A stretch of DNA of 64,000 nucleotides from Pyramidobacter sp. YE332 (GCF_033060595.1 NZ_CP133038.1:1488001-1552000); one strand, 5' to 3'; shown: positions 36,446 through 45,656, counted from the first letter of the stretch. Made by a program: numbers and translations. The notes: generated by a model from the letters alone, not told the origin.

Positions 36446-37501
36446 TTAACAAAGGTCCTTCCTGCGTATGGTCTTTCTCAGCCAGATATAGAGAGGGGAA
36501 TTCTTGAGCCACTCCAAATGACGAGGCGATATATGCAGAAAATGCATCGAAAGTAGAATCCGGTATCTCGGCTCGACCAATTTCAGTATTTCCGGGACGA
36601 TCTGAACGCTCTTCATTTTGACGCGCTGCGCTTCTGCTCTGCCGTGTTTCCTATCCTTGTTCCGAATCAGCATGGTGACACAGTAATTTTGCAGCGTTTC
36701 CGCCATTTTATATAAAAAATATCTTTTCGACGCACCCCGCATGTTTTCATGCTTCAGATACGCATCGGATATTTTCCAATAAACCTGTTCAAGCTGCGGC
36801 GCGCGCGCAACCTGGTTGCTGTCGGACATGCTCTGGCTTACGTTGCCTATGAGATATTCGTAGAGAAACAAGTCAAAAAACATTATCGTTTTGGCTTTCA
36901 TAAAAGGCAAGGTGCAGTACTCTTGATCTTCGTATGAAATTCCTTCGCTTAACGTTATTCCGCAGGCACGGTAAAAATCTGTTTTGTAGGTGATACCGTG
37001 AAACATGCAGCAGCTTAAGGCGCCTTTGCCTGCGTCCATCAGTTCTTCCAAAGAATAGTTTCTGCCATAACGTATGCCGGACGATTTTATCGCGGTACCC
37101 CTGCCGGAGCGCACATTGATCGTATGAAAGTGAGTAATTACGACGTCGGCGCTTGAGGTACTAAGCTGAGAAACATAACTTTCAAGGTTGTCCGTCACTA
37201 TCCAATCGTCTGAATCGACGACCTTAACATATTTCCCCGACGCAACAGGCACGGCAATGTTTATCGCCGATCCGTGCCCTCCGTTTTTTTTGTTTATCAA
37301 CTTGAAAATATTCGGGTAACGGCGTACGAATCCCTCGGCAATGTCTTTTGTTTTATCTTTTGAACCGTCGTTGACGATGATCACTTCGATCCTCTTATCC
37401 GCGCCGCCCGAAGAGACGAAAGAGGAAAGGCATTTTGTAAGGAAGCCTTCGGAGTTATAGGCAGGGACTATAAATGTAACGATTTTATTTTCCTCGCACA
37501 T
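36446..37501 (-). CDS. Family 2 glycosyltransferase
   Basis: 351 residues from the ATG at 37501, one base after the glf stop; upstream in-frame codons belong to glf. Motifs: IVTFIVPAYNSEGFLTKCLS, VIIVNDGSKDKTKDI, NGGHGSAINIAVPVASGKYV, and KVVDSDDWI (DxD). It resembles transferases often found with glf. A C-terminal basic tail may touch the membrane. Confidence 0.9.
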   Translation of the reverse strand: MCEENKIVTFIVPAYNSEGFLTKCLSSFVSSGGADKRIEVIIVNDGSKDKTKDIAEGFVRRYPNIFKLINKKNGGHGSAINIAVPVASGKYVKVVDSDDWIVTDNLESYVSQLSTSSADVVITHFHTINVRSGRGTAIKSSGIRYGRNYSLEELMDAGKGALSCCMFHGITYKTDFYRACGITLSEGISYEDQEYCTLPFMKAKTIMFFDLFLYEYLIGNVSQSMSDSNQVARAPQLEQVYWKISDAYLKHENMRGASKRYFLYKMAETLQNYCVTMLIRNKDRKHGRAEAQRVKMKSVQIVPEILKLVEPRYRILLSMHFLHISPRHLEWLKNSPLYIWLRKTIRRKDLC

Positions 37502-37502
37502 T

Positions 37503-38624
37503 TTATGACCTTTTGCCTCTCCGAAGAGAAAATATTTTTTCAGCGGTCTGCATTGCGCTGTGTATAACTTCGTCCATATTATAATATCTGTATTCTGCAA
37601 GTCGCCCGCCGAATATGACGTTTTTCTCCCTTTCCGCAAGCTGGCGATAGCGCTTATAAAGTTCGTTGTTTGAGGTATCGTTCACAGGGTAGAGTGGCTC
37701 TCTGCCCGCTTGCCATTCTCCGGGGTATTCTCTGGTGATTACTGTCGTCGGTTGTTTGCCGAATGCAAAATGCTTATGCTCTACAATCCTTGTATAGGGC
37801 GTTTCAGCGTCGGTGTAGTTTACAACGGCATTTCCCTGGAAGTTCTCAGTGTTGATTTCCTCTGTAACAAAGGTTAATGTTCTGTATTCCAGCGCGCCGT
37901 ATCTGTAATCAAAGTATTCGTCGATCATACCTGTGTAGACAACGCTATCCGCCAGCGATACGAGTTTTTTTGTGGAGAAAAAATCGGTTGAAAGCTGAAG
38001 TTCGCACCCTTTCAGCAGTTTTTCAAATATCCCATTATAGCCGCCCGCAGGTATGCCTTGATAAACGTCGTTGAAATAGTTGTTGTCATAGTTAAAGCGC
38101 AGTGGGAGTCTGTTTATTATTGCAGGAGGCAGCTCAGAGCAACGGCGTCCCCACTGTTTTTCCGTGTAGTTCTTTATTAGCTTCTCGTATATGTCCGGGC
38201 CGACGAGCGAAAGCGCCTTTTCTTCAAGATTCGAAGGCTTTTTTGTTCTGTATGGACGCGTCTGTTCAGCGATCTTTTCTTTTGCTTCTTTTGGAGTAAT
38301 AACCCCCCACAACTTATTGTACGTATTCATATTGAACGGCAGATTGTAGATTTCATTGCCGTTGCGTGCCAGCGGCGAATTAACGAAATTGTTAAACTTA
38401 GCGAAGCGCATAATAAACTGCCAGATCTTTTCTCTGTCTGTATGAAATATGTGCGGTCCGTATTTATGCACCGTTATCGCCGACTGCTTTTCACAGAAAG
38501 CAGCGCCGCCGATATGATTCTTCTTATCTATTACAAGACATTTTTTGCCGGCCGACGCTGCATAATGGGCGAAAACTGCCCCATAAAAACCAGCGCCGAC
38601 AATGAGAAAGTCGTAGACTGCCAT
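37503..38624 (-). CDS. glf: UDP-galactopyranose mutase
   Basis: 373 residues, normal length. FAD site YDFLIVGAGFYGAVFAHYA; GGAAFCEKQSAITVHKYGPHIFHT, YTEKQWGRRCSELPP and IPAGGYNGIFEKLL are Glf hallmarks. It interconverts UDP-Galp and UDP-Galf using reduced FAD. As the first gene of the operon it implies galactofuranose in the glycan; UDP-Gal could come from galE at 42861. Confidence 0.96.
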   Translation of the reverse strand: MAVYDFLIVGAGFYGAVFAHYAASAGKKCLVIDKKNHIGGAAFCEKQSAITVHKYGPHIFHTDREKIWQFIMRFAKFNNFVNSPLARNGNEIYNLPFNMNTYNKLWGVITPKEAKEKIAEQTRPYRTKKPSNLEEKALSLVGPDIYEKLIKNYTEKQWGRRCSELPPAIINRLPLRFNYDNNYFNDVYQGIPAGGYNGIFEKLLKGCELQLSTDFFSTKKLVSLADSVVYTGMIDEYFDYRYGALEYRTLTFVTEEINTENFQGNAVVNYTDAETPYTRIVEHKHFAFGKQPTTVITREYPGEWQAGREPLYPVNDTSNNELYKRYRQLAEREKNVIFGGRLAEYRYYNMDEVIHSAMQTAEKIFSLRRGKRS

Positions 38625-38649
38625 TTAAGATAACACGCTCTTTTCGTAT

Positions 38650-38678
38650 ATGATATAGCGCCTTTCGTTTGCCGTAAA
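38650..38678 (-). promoter_or_regulatory. Probable promoter of the glf-rml operon
   Basis: Minus strand TTTACG (38673-38678), 17 nt, TATCAT (38650-38655), about 25 nt upstream of the glf start. The ribosome-binding site before glf is weak. Confidence 0.5.
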
Positions 38679-38998
38679 TATTTCCCCCGCCGTTGAGCCG
38701 GATGGCGTTTTCACAGTCAGCGTGTAATATCGCCTGAACACTAACGCACTTCCAGCACAATTCTAACACATTTCTTGCGTTAGAACTGCGTTCCCAGAGG
38801 GCGCTGAGAAGCGCGAAAAGAATGAGCGCGTTTTACCGATGAAGGGAAGCCCCCATACCACGCCAGCAAAACTGAAGATGCCAAGCCCCCACCCGTCTCG
38901 TCTGGGATATTTGTTCCAAGGACGTTCTGCCGTCGTCGTTTCTTTACAAGTACTCTTTTGACACAATCCCAACACAAGCCTAGCGCGCGTCTTACGGC
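38679..38998. other. Intergenic region with operator-like inverted repeat
   Basis: About 320 bp. At 38764-38784 CTAACACA and TGCGTTAG flank a short centre, a motif shared with the promoter of the AlbA_2 gene at 45636. The remainder has no supported gene. Confidence 0.4.
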
Positions 38999-39297
38999 AG
39001 GCGAATCGGTTGCCAAGCCGCCGCCCTGCTGCCGCAACAATCCGGACACGACGCTGGCGCTGCAGGCAGTCACGGCGACGTACGGCTATAGGCGATTTCA
39101 TCGTTTCATCTTCACTTCGCCGACCACAATATACGGAATGATGAACTCCGTTCCGTTCACCGCGGACATCCCGGCCAGCGGCTGCACGAATCTCTACGGC
39201 TGGACGAAGTTCATGATCGAGCAGAACCCGCGCGACGCGACGGACGCGGAGCTGCCGCGTTACTTCAACTCGATTGGCACGCACGAATCGAGCTGAT
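38999..39297 (+). pseudogene. Internal fragment of galE, decayed
   Basis: About 300 bp collinear with galE 43117-43416 (the region coding GESVAKPLLYYRNNLDTT to [11 protein letters not shown]) but with many substitutions and small deletions. No start or end. [11 protein letters not shown] segment (active-site Tyr) is still readable. Confidence 0.85.
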
Positions 39298-39299
39298 CG

Positions 39300-39613
39300 T
39301 CAAGCAGCCAAGACTTCCTTGACAACCTGATATCCTGACAGCGAGATTTCGCATGAAATTACAGCGCGCAGATTTCGATTCCCGCCATCTGCGCCCACAG
39401 GGAGCGATGAAGGTTTGGTCAAGACGATTTCCAGCGGTTCCTTGTATGCCGAACCGTGGATAGCCCGCCATCTTTTGAAAAAAGCGAGAAATCTGAACCG
39501 AGAGCCGGTGCAGGAAGAGTGAGCGGTAGGACATGAGAGATCTCGGAGTGAAGCCGAAAAGAACGTCATGAGTCCGCTTTCTTCGGCACCGGTGAAAAAG
39601 TTCCAATCCAGTG
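39300..39613. other. Intergenic remnant region
   Basis: About 310 bp without an intact gene. On the minus strand a stretch reads IVLTKPSSLPVG, similar to IPLAKPSSFPVG of the DUF4143 ATPase at 41335, perhaps a relic. It also holds the AAAACCGAAAAGAACG-like sequence seen before the galE copy at 45892. Confidence 0.3.
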
Positions 39614-39619
39614 TATAAT
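39614..39619 (+). promoter_or_regulatory. -10 element of galE fragment
   Basis: CAGTGTATAAT; the same CAGTGTATAAT precedes the galE copies at 42861 and 45892. No clear -35 was seen in any copy. Confidence 0.5.
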
Positions 39620-39684
39620 TTATATCGAAAGTCAGGGGGCGCGTGACGTTTTACGGTTAAGAATCTCTTGAGGAGGAAACGACC

Positions 39685-39891
39685 ATGAACGATCTCCTTA
39701 CCGGCGGGGCCGGTTTTATCGGGTCGCATACGGCGGTCGAACTGATCGCGGCGAGGCACGGCGTGGTGATCGCCGACGATCTGAGCAACAGTTCGGCTTC
39801 GGTGATCGAGCGGGTGAATGACGCCAGACGTGGGAAGACAATAAAACCGACAAACACGAGCCGGTATGAACAAGGCGCCGCAACGCTTTAA
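39685..39891 (+). pseudogene. 5' fragment of galE
   Basis: The start and first 43 codons ([34 protein letters not shown]) match galE 42861. GAGGAGG lies upstream. After 39814 homology ends and the frame runs to a terminator and a stop at 39891. Not functional. Confidence 0.88.
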
Positions 39892-39915
39892 TACGCGTTG
39901 CGGCGCCTTGTTTTT
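39871..39915 (+). terminator. Strong intrinsic terminator
   Basis: Perfect 16-bp stem CAAGGCGCCGCAACGC (39871-39886) / 39895-39910, 8-nt loop, then TTTTT (39911-39915). Confidence 0.85.
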
Positions 39916-39978
39916 ACCGTTTGATCTTTTGTACTCCACTGTCAGCGTTTCTTTATGGGGCAGGATTTCAACCTTCAT
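39916..39978 (-). pseudogene. 5' remnant of an AlbA_2 gene
   Basis: Reads MKVEILPHKETLTVEYKRS, equivalent to the start MLPNKETLTIEFKSD of the AlbA_2 gene at 43968-45614. It is cut off by the terminator. Its upstream sequence also resembles that of the intact gene (AACACATTTT...GCG near 40015). Confidence 0.7.
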
Positions 39979-40385
39979 CGCAATTCCAGCGCAGAGCCAA
40001 CGCGATTTTAACACATTTTCTGCGGTTGATGGTGAAGGAACAATTTTACGCTGTGTCTATACGCAGCACGGTACATTTATAAAAAGAGACCGTCTCAAAA
40101 GTCAATCGAAACGGCCTTTTTGCTGTCCTTTGGTAATTTTTCTCCAGTATTAAAACACAACGTACACGCAGAATAAAGGAGCCGTTGATTATTTCCCCCT
40201 GAACGGGAACTTGACTTCCAAATGAATAACCTGATAGTCAAATGAATTGTCCATTCCATAGGCAAAATATGCCCTCAAACTGCCGTCGAAAGGCAGCGTC
40301 TCCGGTAAACGGAGACAGTTACGCCCTACAGGCAGAAATTCTTTCCACCGCCCCTCTCACTGCGATTTATCAGTGGCTCCTTTGA
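39979..40385. other. Intergenic region with tandem hairpins
   Basis: About 400 bp. It holds a degenerate copy of the galE terminator (AGACCGTCTCAAAAGTC near 40088) and two adjacent perfect hairpins: CTGCC/GGCAG at 40280-40296 and GTCTCCG/CGGAGAC at 40298-40316. AAAGGAGCCGTT at 40178 resembles the IS30 3' region. No intact gene. Confidence 0.35.
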
Positions 40386-40618
40386 TTATGCGAACGGATC
40401 GCTGTGCGAACCGGTGCGGCCAGCCAGTCCGGCTCGATATGGCACTCGCGGAACCCCGACCAATTGCCGCCCAAATCGTGGTCGCGGCACTCTTTGGGGA
40501 GCGCCTGCTCCTTTGCGAGCATCTCGATGATGTTTTCCAGCCGTCGAATATCGTACCCCCGTTTGCGGATACGCTTGTAGTCGCGCTTGAAGGCAGACTG
40601 ATATCTGAGATTAAGCAT
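40370..40618 (-). pseudogene. YafQ-family mRNA interferase, internal deletion
   Basis: The first 65 residues are YafQ-like: LRYQSAFKRDYKRIRKRGYD, LENIIEMLAKEQALP, RDHDLGGNWSGFRECHIEPDW. After EPDWL the expected LIY segment is missing and the frame is lost (AAPVRTAIRSHNQRSH). The true C-terminus, RTGSHSDPFA-stop, survives in another frame ending at 40386. So about 35-40 nt have been deleted out of frame, separating the catalytic His from the fold. Probably inactive. Start overlaps the antitoxin stop by 8 nt. Confidence 0.85.
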
Positions 40619-40877
40619 CGAGATCGGCCATCAGGTCTTTCACGGACGAGAAGGTCTTGCTCAGGCCGCGGCGCGCGCGGGTGTCTTCCATGGCCGCGCG
40701 CGTCGCGGCGTTGGGACGGTCGCGCGCGATGGTGAACGGGATTCGCCGCTCGTATACGACCTGACGCGCGAAGATGTTAATGGCCACCGACGTATTCAAC
40801 CCGAAATCGGCGAGCATTTCTTCGAAATCGGCTTTCAGTTTTTCGTCCATTCTTACGGTGACGTTGGTTGTCGCCAT
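40611..40877 (-). CDS. DinJ/RelB-family antitoxin
   Basis: 88 residues from the ATG at 40877 with AAGGAG upstream. The ribbon-helix-helix start TTNVTVRMDEKLKADFEEML, then FGLNTSVAINIFARQVVYERRIPF, is the RelB/DinJ plan; the C-terminal half would wrap the toxin. It is intact, while its YafQ partner is damaged, so it may persist as a DNA-binding orphan. Confidence 0.9.
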   Translation of the reverse strand: MATTNVTVRMDEKLKADFEEMLADFGLNTSVAINIFARQVVYERRIPFTIARDRPNAATRAAMEDTRARRGLSKTFSSVKDLMADLDA

Positions 40878-41334
40878 GATCATCAGCTCCTTTTCGTCTC
40901 GAATTATAGTGTGATAGATGTGCACTGTCAATACAACGCACTATTCAGTCTCGACTTCTTTTGAAGATGTATCTCAATGCTAGGGAACGAAGAAGCGTTG
41001 CGTCATTGAGCGGCTCATACTCGTTTGTACAACAACCCAGTCAAGCACCGGCTGCGTCGCCTGCAGACGGCGGCACGGCCTGTGCAGAGGTCAGGTTGGT
41101 TCTGATCGCATGACCTCCCTCGCAGCCCCCTGCAAATTATATTAATATTTTTTATCAAGAAACAGTATGAACATTACAGTTCGATATTTTAAAACCGGCC
41201 AGTTATACTGGACAATAATTCAGGATCAAAGAAAAATTGTCCAATGGAGCGGAAACGCTTCCCTCTTCCGGTTCGATAAATACATTACGTCTGCGGCATT
41301 GAACATCCACGATTTTCCATAGAGCCCATTGTGC
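40878..41334. other. Intergenic region with a lone miniature-element end
   Basis: About 450 bp upstream of dinJ and downstream of the DUF4143 ATPase. A 27-bp stretch at 41141-41167 resembles the right end of the miniature element at 60051-60208 in about 23 of 27 positions and is followed by TGA. Otherwise no gene or clear structure. Confidence 0.4.
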
Positions 41335-42678
41335 CTACGAGCTCTGGCGCTGCTCCAATGCCAAGCCAATCAGCCGATCCGTTTGGTCTGCCATGAACAG
41401 CGGGATATTCAGCATATCATCGTCCAGTTTCAGATTATCCAGAGAGAACCGCACACGGAGCTTCACCTGATCCGGGAACAGTTCCTTGAATTTCTTGAGG
41501 CTCTTGCCGGCTGTGTTGGCCTCGGATTTGACCTCTACAGGGAAAACGTCGTTCTCTCTTTGAATGAGGAAATCCACCTCATAAGGAGGATTGTTCTGGC
41601 TCCAATACCGGGGAACAACTTCAAACTGGGTGACCAAGGTCTGAAGCACAAAGTTCTCGGTCAGTGCGCCTTTGAACTCGGTGAACAGGCGATTGCCTTC
41701 GCCAAAGGCCGTAGGAGCCAGCTGCGCAAGACGGCGAAGCAGTCCCACATCGACCAAATAAATCTTAAAGGCGGAGAGGTCGTCGTAAGCAGCCACAGGC
41801 AGGCCAGGGGCGGAACTGCGATAGACCTTGTGCACCAGACGGGCATCTACCAGCCATTGCAGGGCATCCTCGTATTCACGGGCTCTTGCGCCCTCTTTGA
41901 CGACCTTGTAGATGAATTTCTTGTTTTCCCTCGCCAGCTGGGACGGTATAGACTTCCAGATCATAGAGATCTTCGGAAACTCGTTGATATTAGGATGTTT
42001 GGCAAAGTCACGCTCGTAGGCGCCGATGATCCCGGACAGGGCTTCCTGCATAGCGGATACATCTCGCGCTTCTGTCCACATCAGAACGGATTCCGGCATG
42101 CCGCCGGTCACGTAGTACATTTTGAGTTTTTCATAAAGAGGATTAAAGAAGGCGTCGGGGATTGGCTCAATAATGTTCACACTGTCCAGATACCTTGCTA
42201 AATTCTCGTCGTCGTTGGCGAGCAGGAACTCTGCAAAGGTCATGGGATCAATCTGCATAAAATTGACCTTGCCCACGGGGAACGATGAAGGTTTGGCCAA
42301 GGGGATCCCCAGCAGAGAACCGGCACAGGCGACGTGGTATCGCGGTGCATTTTCGCAGAAATATTTCATGGAATTGATGACCTTGGGGCAGTCTTGTACC
42401 TCGTCAAAAATGACGAGGGTCTTTTCAGGCGTGATCTTCTGACCGCTGGCCAGCATCAAATTTTGCAAGATACGATCGACGTCCTTTGTCGTTTCAAAGA
42501 ACTCTTTGTATTCTTCGTTCTCGTCGAAATTGAAATAAGCAACGTTTTCATAGTATCGTGTGCCAAATTCTTTGAGAATCCATGTCTTGCCTACTTGGCG
42601 AACACCTTTTAAGATTAAAGGTTTACGGTAAGGTGAATGCTTCCATTCCAGCAATTGTTTTAAAATCACTCGTTCCAT
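41335..42678 (-). CDS. ATP-binding DUF4143 (AAA_14) protein
   Basis: 447 residues from the ATG at 42678 (GAGGTG 8 nt upstream). Walker A GVRQVGKT, Walker B LVIFDEVQDCPK, sensor ACAGSLLGIPLA, and a DUF4143 C-domain with YLVDVGLLRRLAQL, LTENFVLQTLV and YEVDFLIQRENDVFPVEVK (a PD-(D/E)XK-like acidic/EVK pattern). Intact, unlike the paralogue at 17456. These ATPases are widespread accessory genes of unproven function, possibly with nuclease or regulatory activity. Confidence 0.9.
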   Translation of the reverse strand: MERVILKQLLEWKHSPYRKPLILKGVRQVGKTWILKEFGTRYYENVAYFNFDENEEYKEFFETTKDVDRILQNLMLASGQKITPEKTLVIFDEVQDCPKVINSMKYFCENAPRYHVACAGSLLGIPLAKPSSFPVGKVNFMQIDPMTFAEFLLANDDENLARYLDSVNIIEPIPDAFFNPLYEKLKMYYVTGGMPESVLMWTEARDVSAMQEALSGIIGAYERDFAKHPNINEFPKISMIWKSIPSQLARENKKFIYKVVKEGARAREYEDALQWLVDARLVHKVYRSSAPGLPVAAYDDLSAFKIYLVDVGLLRRLAQLAPTAFGEGNRLFTEFKGALTENFVLQTLVTQFEVVPRYWSQNNPPYEVDFLIQRENDVFPVEVKSEANTAGKSLKKFKELFPDQVKLRVRFSLDNLKLDDDMLNIPLFMADQTDRLIGLALEQRQSS

Positions 42679-42787
42679 ATGCAGCACACCTCACATTATT
42701 ATTGATGTTTACGTGTATTATTATCACATAATTATTGTATTCTGCTCAACAAAAAAAAGCAACGGCCGTCGTGTAATTATTTCAGTG

Positions 42788-42793
42788 TATAAT
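42788..42793 (+). promoter_or_regulatory. -10 element of galE
   Basis: CAGTGTATAAT; identical 11-mer before the decayed galE copies at 39614 and 45820. The -35 is not clear. Confidence 0.55.
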
Positions 42794-42860
42794 TTTATGG
42801 CAGCGGCCGAAATTTACGTGATGTGTGGCGGCTGGCAATCTTTTATTGGAGGGAACGACC

Positions 42861-43865
42861 ATGAACGTTTTGCTTACCGGCGGGGCCGGTTTTATCGGGT
42901 CGCATACGGCGGTCGAACTGATCGCGGCGGGGCACGGCGTGGTGATCGCCGACGATCTGAGCAACAGCTCGGCTTCGGTGATCGAGCGGCTGGAACGGAT
43001 CACGGGCGTGCGCGTGCCGTTTTACCAAATCGACGTGGCCGACACGGCGGCGCTGGAACGTCTCTTTGCGGAGCACGATCTCGACGCGGTGATCCACTTC
43101 GCGGGGCTGAAGGCGGTGGGCGAATCGGTGGCCAAGCCGCTGCTTTACTACCGCAACAATCTGGACACGACGCTGGCGCTGCTGGAAGTGATGGCGGCGC
43201 ACGGCTGCAGGCGCTTCATCTTCAGCTCGTCGGCCACGGTGTACGGGATGACGAACTCCGTTCCGTTCACGGAGGAGATGCCGACCGGCGGTTGCACGAA
43301 TCCCTACGGCTGGACGAAGTTCATGATCGAGCAGATCCTGCGCGACGCGGCCGCCGCGGACGCGGAGGTGTCGGCGGTGCTGCTGCGTTACTTCAACCCG
43401 ATCGGCGCGCACGAGTCGGGGCTGATCGGCGAGCAGCCGCAGGGGATCCCCAACAATCTGATGCCGTATCTGTGCCAGGTGGCGGCGGGCAAGCTGCCGC
43501 AGCTGCGCGTTTTCGGCGACGACTACCCCACGCCCGACGGCACGGGGGTGCGCGACTACATCCACGTGGTCGATCTCGCCAAAGGGCATGCGGCGGCGCT
43601 GGCTTACGCCGCCTCGCACCAAGGGGCCGAGGTATTCAATCTCGGCACGGGGCGCGGCAGCAGCGTGATGGATCTGATCCGTTCGTTCGAACGGGTCAAC
43701 GGCATTAAAATCCCTTACGCGATCGCGCCGCGCCGCGCCGGCGACATCGCCGCGTGCTGGGCCGACGCCTCGAAAGCCGAGCGCCTGCTGGGCTGGAAGG
43801 CGCGGAAATCGCTCGACGACATGTGCCGCGATTCCTGGAACTGGACGAAGAAGTCGCTGCTGTAG
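42861..43865 (+). CDS. galE: UDP-glucose 4-epimerase, the only complete copy
   Basis: 334 residues, normal length. NAD site LLTGGAGFIGSHT, DAVIHFAGLKAVGES, catalytic SSSATVYG and YGWTK (Tyr-x3-Lys), [36 protein letters not shown]. It interconverts UDP-Glc and UDP-Gal; UDP-Gal could feed glf. GGAGGG precedes the ATG. It sits among four broken copies, so it may be the surviving member of a duplicated set. Confidence 0.96.
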   Translation: MNVLLTGGAGFIGSHTAVELIAAGHGVVIADDLSNSSASVIERLERITGVRVPFYQIDVADTAALERLFAEHDLDAVIHFAGLKAVGESVAKPLLYYRNNLDTTLALLEVMAAHGCRRFIFSSSATVYGMTNSVPFTEEMPTGGCTNPYGWTKFMIEQILRDAAAADAEVSAVLLRYFNPIGAHESGLIGEQPQGIPNNLMPYLCQVAAGKLPQLRVFGDDYPTPDGTGVRDYIHVVDLAKGHAAALAYAASHQGAEVFNLGTGRGSSVMDLIRSFERVNGIKIPYAIAPRRAGDIAACWADASKAERLLGWKARKSLDDMCRDSWNWTKKSLL

Positions 43866-43897
43866 GATCAGCGAAAGAGTTCGTCGAGAACACGAAG

Positions 43898-43937
43898 AGG
43901 CCGTCTCGAAAGTCAATCGAGGCGACCTCTTTTTGTG
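43898..43937 (+). terminator. Terminator of galE
   Basis: AGAGG-CCGTCTCGA pairs with TCGAGGCG-ACCTCT and is followed by TTTTTG. A decayed copy of this sequence occurs near 40085. Confidence 0.7.
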
Positions 43938-43967
43938 ACGTATAGAGCCGTTACGAGCCCCAAACGC

Positions 43968-45614
43968 TCACCGCCCAACATAGCGGTATTTTGCGTAGCG
44001 GCCTTTGTTCACCGGTTCCAGAAGCCCTCGCGCCACAAGAGCCTTCAGGAGAATGTACGCCTGGGAAGCGCTGACATGCAGTAGCTGCATGACGTCTGAC
44101 CGGGAAATAAAGTCGTTGCCTTTGGCGAATTCCGCAATCGATTCATGATACTTCGTCTTGTCTCCGTCAGCTCGGCGCACGTCTTCGATTTTACCCGTCT
44201 TCGTGGCATACGCTTTAAAACGAATCGCATAGGTGCCGGTTCTACCGCTGCCATATTCCTCGACAAGTCCGGTCGCTGTCATTGAATCCAGAATAACTTT
44301 TATTGTGTTTTCTGGAATATTTATCTCTTGTGCCAGCCGTTTGACTGTCGACTTCGGACTATCCTTCAAGACGTTCAGGATCAGCAGAGCGTTGAGCGAA
44401 AGAGGGCGTCCCGATCTGTTCTGTTCCTTCGCGATCAGCTCCGCGATCCGTCTGTCGGGCTCTCCCCGCGGAATAAACAAGGATACCGTCGCCGAGGTCG
44501 ACGCAGAATAATCGGGCAACGGCTTGCCATAGAGCAACGAGCCTTCGAAGATCCGGTCGATCCCCCTTCCTGTCCGTTCTGCCAAACCGATACGTTTCAG
44601 CGCGTCCGCTAACAGAAGGTTTCTCCCATGCGGCTCGGCCGTGAGCAAATTGTTTATGGAGACGCCTTCGACAAATCCGCCGGGATTGGCGACCGTCAAT
44701 CCTTCATCGCTCAATGCGACCCGGACCCTGCCGCTTTTGGCGTAGTCTCTATGGCTGAAGGCGTTGACGACGGCTTCTCTGACCGCTCTTTTATCGAATT
44801 CCGGAATGGAGAGTCTGAAGAATCCTATGTCGAGTTCCCGATCGGGATTTCGAGCTTCCAAACCGTTATAGAGTTTCTCTATTGTCGATAAAATCGGCAA
44901 TACGTAATCATCGTTACGACGGACTTCAGTTCCTTCCAACACCTGAAATACAGCGGCATGCGTCGGCACAAAGCGCTGAATGGCTTCCAACTTTCCGATC
45001 AGGAGAATACCCGTGACCGTGGGACACAGGACGCCGTTCTGTTCCCGAACCAATCCCAACGCCTTGTACAGGTCTTCGTCCGCCAGTTCCAACAGCGTCT
45101 TGTCTCCGCTAAAGGACGAGATCGATCGCTTGAGGCGTTCTGTCTCCAGGGGATCGAAATCTTTGATGCTGCTTTGGAACAAGGGCATGGCAGAATAATC
45201 GAGCAGACGTAAATCAGAGAGCCGCGTCGCGAATTCATAAGGATACATCGCCACGTTTTCGGGTTCTCCGTTGGCTTTGAGCCGCCGGTGAAGAACTTTT
45301 CCGGATGCGGTCGCAACAATTCCGCCGAATGACTTCGGCACCGATATTTTTAGCACGGGTTTCGTATCGCCGACGATTTCCGCCCTGACAGAGACAGGTG
45401 GTACGGTATTGTTCGCAATAAAAGCGCTGACCGTCGTCACGTTCCGATGCGCTTCATGAACGCCCGTTATTTCTCCCGAATCTTCGATGCCAAGATAAAG
45501 ATCGCCGCCTTCCGTATTGGCGAACGCCACGACCGCTTCAAAAACATCGGCGTCCGGCAACTTCTTCTGATCGCTTTTGAACTCTATTGTCAACGTTTCT
45601 TTATTGGGCAGCAT
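43968..45614 (-). CDS. AlbA_2 (Schlafen-type) ATP-binding regulator with winged helix
   Basis: 548 residues. The N-terminal AlbA_2/AAA_4 domain has LPNKETLTIEFKSDQK, VAFANTEGGDLYLGIEDSG and GVHEA. A GHKL-like ATPase region follows (REAVVNAFSHRDYAKSG, LTVANPGGFVEGV, ERTGRGIDRIFEG), then winged-helix domains (STVKRLAQEINIPENTIKVI, SRSDVMQLLHVSASQAYILLK). Such proteins are annotated as predicted transcriptional regulators; related Schlafen-type proteins occur in phage defence, but no role is proven. A remnant of a paralogue lies at 39916. Confidence 0.86.
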   Translation of the reverse strand: MLPNKETLTIEFKSDQKKLPDADVFEAVVAFANTEGGDLYLGIEDSGEITGVHEAHRNVTTVSAFIANNTVPPVSVRAEIVGDTKPVLKISVPKSFGGIVATASGKVLHRRLKANGEPENVAMYPYEFATRLSDLRLLDYSAMPLFQSSIKDFDPLETERLKRSISSFSGDKTLLELADEDLYKALGLVREQNGVLCPTVTGILLIGKLEAIQRFVPTHAAVFQVLEGTEVRRNDDYVLPILSTIEKLYNGLEARNPDRELDIGFFRLSIPEFDKRAVREAVVNAFSHRDYAKSGRVRVALSDEGLTVANPGGFVEGVSINNLLTAEPHGRNLLLADALKRIGLAERTGRGIDRIFEGSLLYGKPLPDYSASTSATVSLFIPRGEPDRRIAELIAKEQNRSGRPLSLNALLILNVLKDSPKSTVKRLAQEINIPENTIKVILDSMTATGLVEEYGSGRTGTYAIRFKAYATKTGKIEDVRRADGDKTKYHESIAEFAKGNDFISRSDVMQLLHVSASQAYILLKALVARGLLEPVNKGRYAKYRYVGR

Positions 45615-45635
45615 TTCAACACCTCCATCGCAATT

Positions 45636-45656
45636 CTAACACACATTTTGCGTTAG
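45636..45656 (-). promoter_or_regulatory. Operator-like inverted repeat before the AlbA_2 gene
   Basis: CTAAC and GTTAG arms (outer CTAACACA/TGCGTTAG) 22 nt upstream of the start. The same arms recur at 38764-38784 and, degenerate, near 40015 beside the AlbA_2 remnant, so it is probably the site of autoregulation. Confidence 0.5.
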
